From: Acidobacteriota bacterium
Lineage (GTDB): Bacteria; Acidobacteriota; Blastocatellia; Pyrinomonadales; Pyrinomonadaceae
Direction: 5' to 3'
DNA: 8,011 nt
Assembly (NCBI GenBank): GCA_013698055.1
Contig: JACCVS010000272.1
Location: 1 to 8,011 of the forward strand
The position numbers and the translations under genes are program-made. Below are positions 5,746 to 8,011 of the stretch, piece after piece (within the stretch, counting starts at the first letter, position 1; each line of letters opens with the position of its first letter). The notes below the pieces were generated by a model. That model was not told where the DNA came from and ran no database searches. It worked only from the letters and a program-made list of their open reading frames with translations.

Positions 5746-6659
5746 CAGCTCACCACCTCGTAAGCTCTGACTTTGCGGACGAGCAATAGCAAACAGAACG
5801 CGCAAATGGTTGCTAACACCAGCCATGAACTCCACAGCGGAGGCTCAAAGAGATCAAAGAAGGCTCTCCGTCCATTAACGAAACCACGAACGCGCCCTGT
5901 CTGCTGAACGAATGTCCCGAAAAGTCCCGACCAGACGGATTTGATGATATTGGGCAGGCTGATGAGATTTCCCCAACGCGTCTTGAAGATTTCATTGATG
6001 GCTCCGGCGAACGCCGCCGGAATGAAGAAGACTCCGATCAACGCGGCGCTCGCGGCAATTCTCCACTTGACCCACGAAGAAATCGCCAGCGACATCAGCG
6101 CCAGCAGCAGAATCCAAATCCAGCTTCCCACGAAAATCGCGCCCGCCATCCTGAGATTCTGCGTGAACCAACCCCAGCCCTCAAGATATGACTGAAAAAG
6201 AAACACGAGCAGAATCGGAACCCACGTAATCAGCGAGAGCAGGATCAAGAGCACAGACATCTTGCCAAGCACATACTCCGCGCGCGAGAAGGGGCGCGAC
6301 AGATAGAGCGGCAACGCATTGTTCGTCATATCGCGCGAGACGAGTTGCGGCCCAATGAGCAACGTCAGGAAGAAGGCGCACCCGCCCTGATAAATCATGA
6401 AGAATTCAAAAAACTCCGAATCAATGAGCACGAGCTTTCTGACGGTCAACTCCATGATCGCCATCGCCTCCGTGTTGTGACGGAGATAGATCAGGATCGA
6501 AGCAACCAGCGGATAAATCAGGCAGATGACGAAATAGGCGATGAAGAGCTTTGATTGAAAGATGCCCCGGTAAGAATGGCGCGGCAGTGTCAGAAACCGC
6601 GACCAGCGCGGCGTCACTTCGCCCGAAAATTGCTTATAGGTGTGATCATAGACCGCCAT
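5745..6659 (-). CDS. ABC-2 type transporter permease (permease 1)
   Basis: This is the membrane subunit for the first ATPase of the operon. I chose ATG 6659 (304 aa), which overlaps the end of ATPase 1 by 14 bases, because GGAG lies 7 bases upstream and the longer frame reading adds about 50 residues that only mirror the ATPase gene in another frame. Six hydrophobic spans are seen at about 39-59, 84-106, 134-157, 172-194, 201-221 and 275-294. After span 2 comes SRDMTNNALPLYLSRPFSR (108-126), a strong ABC-2 signature (D..NNALPLY.SRP.SR) and the likely ATPase contact. A loop of about 50 residues (222-274) before the last helix is longer than in permease 2 and could face outward. Permeases 1 and 2 look only distantly related, so a recent tandem duplication is unlikely. 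The substrate is unknown. Confidence 0.9.
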   Translation of the reverse strand: MAVYDHTYKQFSGEVTPRWSRFLTLPRHSYRGIFQSKLFIAYFVICLIYPLVASILIYLRHNTEAMAIMELTVRKLVLIDSEFFEFFMIYQGGCAFFLTLLIGPQLVSRDMTNNALPLYLSRPFSRAEYVLGKMSVLLILLSLITWVPILLVFLFQSYLEGWGWFTQNLRMAGAIFVGSWIWILLLALMSLAISSWVKWRIAASAALIGVFFIPAAFAGAINEIFKTRWGNLISLPNIIKSVWSGLFGTFVQQTGRVRGFVNGRRAFFDLFEPPLWSSWLVLATICAFCLLLLVRKVRAYEVVS

Positions 6660-7578
6660 TGTTGTTCTCCATCGCTTTGAGGAAGATGTCTTCGAGCGAG
6701 TCGCGCTTGTAGTTGAGGCGACGAATCTGCACCTGCTGCTCTGCCGCGAGTTTGTAGAGGTCGCGTATCTCAACGCCCTGTTGCAGGACGAGCTTAAACC
6801 GCCGCTCATCCGTCAAAGCATATTCGCAGCCCATGCGCCCGATGGCTTCGGCGAAAGCACGGCTGTCACCGCGCGTCTCCATCTCAAGAAACTTACGATT
6901 AGCTTTGCGCTCTTCTTCAAGGTTGCAATAGGTGACGAGGCGACCATCCTTCAAGATCAAAATCTCCTCGCAGCACTCTTCGACATCGCGCAGCAGGTGA
7001 GACGAGATCAGGATGTGAGCTTGACCGCTGTCGCGTATGTCGCGAATGAGCCGAATCATGCGCTGGCGCGTCGGCGGGTCTAGCCCGTTGGTCGGTTCGT
7101 CCAGAATAATCAGCTTCGGCCCATGAACGATGGCCTGCGCCAGCTTCGCCAGTTGCTTCATACCAAGCGAGTAAGTTTCGAGATTGCGATAGCGCGCTTC
7201 GCCGAGTCCAACATAGAAGAGCGCCTCGTGCGACCGTTCCAAAGCGGCTTCCGAGGGCAAGCCCGAAAGCTCTGCCATGAGAGTGACGAAACGCACGCAG
7301 GACATCTTGGAGATGAACGAATCGCGCTCCGGCATGTAGCCGATGAACGCGCTGATCTCATTCGCGCCTGCCGCCGTGATATCCTGGCCGAAGATGTGCG
7401 CCGTACCAGACGAGGGAGGATGGAACCCGAGCAAGGTGTGAATGAGCGTCGTCTTCCCTGCGCCGTTTGGGCCAAGGAGTCCGATGGCGCGCCCGCGCAA
7501 CTGTGCGGTCACATCTTTAAGAATCGTCTTCGCGCCAAACTGAACGCTCAGGCCGTTCAAATCAATGACAGGTTTCAT
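6646..7578 (-). CDS. ABC transporter ATP-binding protein (ATPase 1)
   Basis: This is a cytoplasmic ATPase of the ABC-2 export type, 310 aa from ATG 7578. A GAGG at 7594-7591 is 12 bases upstream, a rather long spacing. Motifs: Walker A GPNGAGKT (36-43), signature YSLGMKQ (136-142), Walker B LIILDEP (156-162) with the catalytic Glu, D-loop TNGLD, and H-loop H194 in ISSHLL. At the Q-loop the sequence is YMPERDSF, with Glu84 where ATPase 2 has Gln86; Glu here does occur in this branch. The C-terminal part (about 220-310) is a family-typical extension ending DSLEDIFLKAMEN. The gene starts 18 bases after the lipoprotein stop and its end overlaps permease 1. Its extension and Q-loop differ from ATPase 2, so the two ATPases are not recent copies. 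Confidence 0.93.
   Translation of the reverse strand: MKPVIDLNGLSVQFGAKTILKDVTAQLRGRAIGLLGPNGAGKTTLIHTLLGFHPPSSGTAHIFGQDITAAGANEISAFIGYMPERDSFISKMSCVRFVTLMAELSGLPSEAALERSHEALFYVGLGEARYRNLETYSLGMKQLAKLAQAIVHGPKLIILDEPTNGLDPPTRQRMIRLIRDIRDSGQAHILISSHLLRDVEECCEEILILKDGRLVTYCNLEEERKANRKFLEMETRGDSRAFAEAIGRMGCEYALTDERRFKLVLQQGVEIRDLYKLAAEQQVQIRRLNYKRDSLEDIFLKAMENNNGGL
6667..6670 (-). promoter_or_regulatory. Ribosome binding site deciding the permease 1 start
   Basis: GGAG on the minus strand lies within the last codons of ATPase 1, 7 bases before ATG 6659. It sets the permease start inside the ATPase gene and gives a coupled 14-base overlap. Confidence 0.65.
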
Positions 7579-7596
7579 AACAAAGCGACGCCTCTT

Positions 7597-7974
7597 CTAG
7601 TTGCTCGCAACTTCCTGAACCTCTTTGGAGTTGATTAACACCTTTCCGTGATCGAAGACAATTGAATCACCGTCTTTGAGTTTGCCGTAGCTCTTCTCGT
7701 TGACGGTCAGCTCTTCGTTCTTCAGAACGATGAACACCCTGGTGTTGCCGCAAGTATATTGATACTTCGTCTGCCCGGGGGATGTTTCGATCCGGATGGT
7801 ATTTTCCGTGAATAAACTACAGGGCTTGTTAATCGTCAACTGATGACTCTCAACCGTGCCTTCATGTTTGCCGCTCAGAGCTTCCTGGTAGCTACAACCT
7901 TCCAGAAACAATACCGAACAGAGGCAGCACAGGACGGCGATCAGATTTGTGGGTTTAATGTTAACCTTTGCCAT
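7597..7974 (-). CDS. Small putative lipoprotein of unknown function
   Basis: I recognise no named family. The preferred start is ATG 7974 (125 aa). The ATG at 7986 abuts the AAAGGAGG ribosome site with no spacing, whereas 7974 is 12 bases from it; the choice changes only four residues. The N-terminus MAKVNIKPTN is followed by a hydrophobic, Cys-rich stretch and then FLEGC, so Cys27 is a plausible lipidated residue. Glu at -2 is atypical for a lipobox, so a plain signal peptide or membrane anchor is possible. The mature part (about 98 residues) is hydrophilic and predicted mostly beta, with Cys52 and Cys75 that could form a disulfide, and ends with YGKLKDGDSIVFDHGKVLIN. It lies 18 bases before ATPase 1 on the same strand, so it probably belongs to the ABC operon and could be an envelope partner of the exporter. 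Its promoter would be at or beyond the right edge. Confidence 0.75.
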   Translation of the reverse strand: MAKVNIKPTNLIAVLCCLCSVLFLEGCSYQEALSGKHEGTVESHQLTINKPCSLFTENTIRIETSPGQTKYQYTCGNTRVFIVLKNEELTVNEKSYGKLKDGDSIVFDHGKVLINSKEVQEVASN

Positions 7975-7986
7975 TTTATTATCCAT

Positions 7987-7994
7987 CCTCCTTT
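7987..7994 (-). promoter_or_regulatory. Strong ribosome binding site of the lipoprotein gene
   Basis: AAAGGAGG on the minus strand is the strongest Shine-Dalgarno match I noted in the window. It directly touches the ATG at 7986, so initiation at the in-frame ATG at 7974 (12-base spacing) is more plausible. The remaining 17 bases to the window edge show no clear promoter. Confidence 0.6.
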
Positions 7995-8011
7995 GCGGAA
8001 AACCATTTACT

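Noticed and set aside
5746..5835. Upstream extension of the ATPase 2 frame by 30 codons
   Set aside because: It overlaps the last helix of permease 1; ABC ATPases of this type begin close to the sequence at ATG 5745, which also forms a TGATG junction.
6660..6809. Upstream extension of the permease 1 frame
   Set aside because: It lies inside ATPase 1 in another frame, gives a Ser/Arg-rich sequence unlike a permease N-terminus, and ATG 6659 has a good ribosome site.
7123..7638. 171-codon plus-strand reading frame opposite ATPase 1 and the lipoprotein end
   Set aside because: It is antisense to intact Walker A, signature and Walker B coding sequence and its translation shows no recognisable motif or domain.

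Overview
The window looks like chromosomal DNA of a Gram-negative-type bacterium with moderate GC (about half, by eye). The best guess is Acidobacteriota, possibly class Blastocatellia. That placement is inference. It rests on two protein patterns I associate with that group: a secreted protein with 'VYRDGEGRTRR' and 'VFINDPVAG' blocks, and an anti-sigma factor ending in a 'VVRVELPHSAL...VKADVLLGHDG' domain. No RNA gene, CRISPR array, insertion sequence or integrase is visible.

Layout. (1) Positions 3-1100, plus strand: the 3' part of an AAA+ ATPase of the CbbX/SpoVK type, cut off at the left edge of the window. A hairpin at 1101-1134 separates it from the convergent minus-strand genes and could terminate transcription from both sides. 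(2) Positions 3717-1160, minus strand: an ECF sigma factor, a zinc-finger membrane anti-sigma factor coupled to it by an ATGA overlap, and a secreted protein of unknown function. GGAAC-type promoter candidates precede both the sigma gene and the secreted-protein gene. (3) Positions 3718-3922, intergenic: a large hairpin built from seven-base repeats directly follows the upstream operon and is followed by T-rich DNA on the minus strand, so it probably ends that operon. (4) Positions 7974-3923, minus strand: a compact operon of a small putative lipoprotein, ABC ATPase 1, ABC-2 permease 1, ABC ATPase 2 and ABC-2 permease 2. The four ABC genes overlap by 14, 1 and 4 bases.

How the genes may work together. 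The two ATPase/permease pairs are probably made in fixed ratio and form either two related exporters or one mixed complex. The lipoprotein 18 bases upstream of the first ATPase is a candidate envelope partner. The sigma/anti-sigma pair is a separate envelope-signal circuit, and the secreted protein next to it is a candidate regulon member or signal input. No substrate or inducer can be read from the sequence.

Novelty. The most unusual structure is the heptamer-repeat hairpin at 3811-3919, whose two arms differ by exactly one repeat unit. The gene families themselves are recognisable. The dual-ABC operon and the secreted protein are of unknown function rather than clearly a new system.
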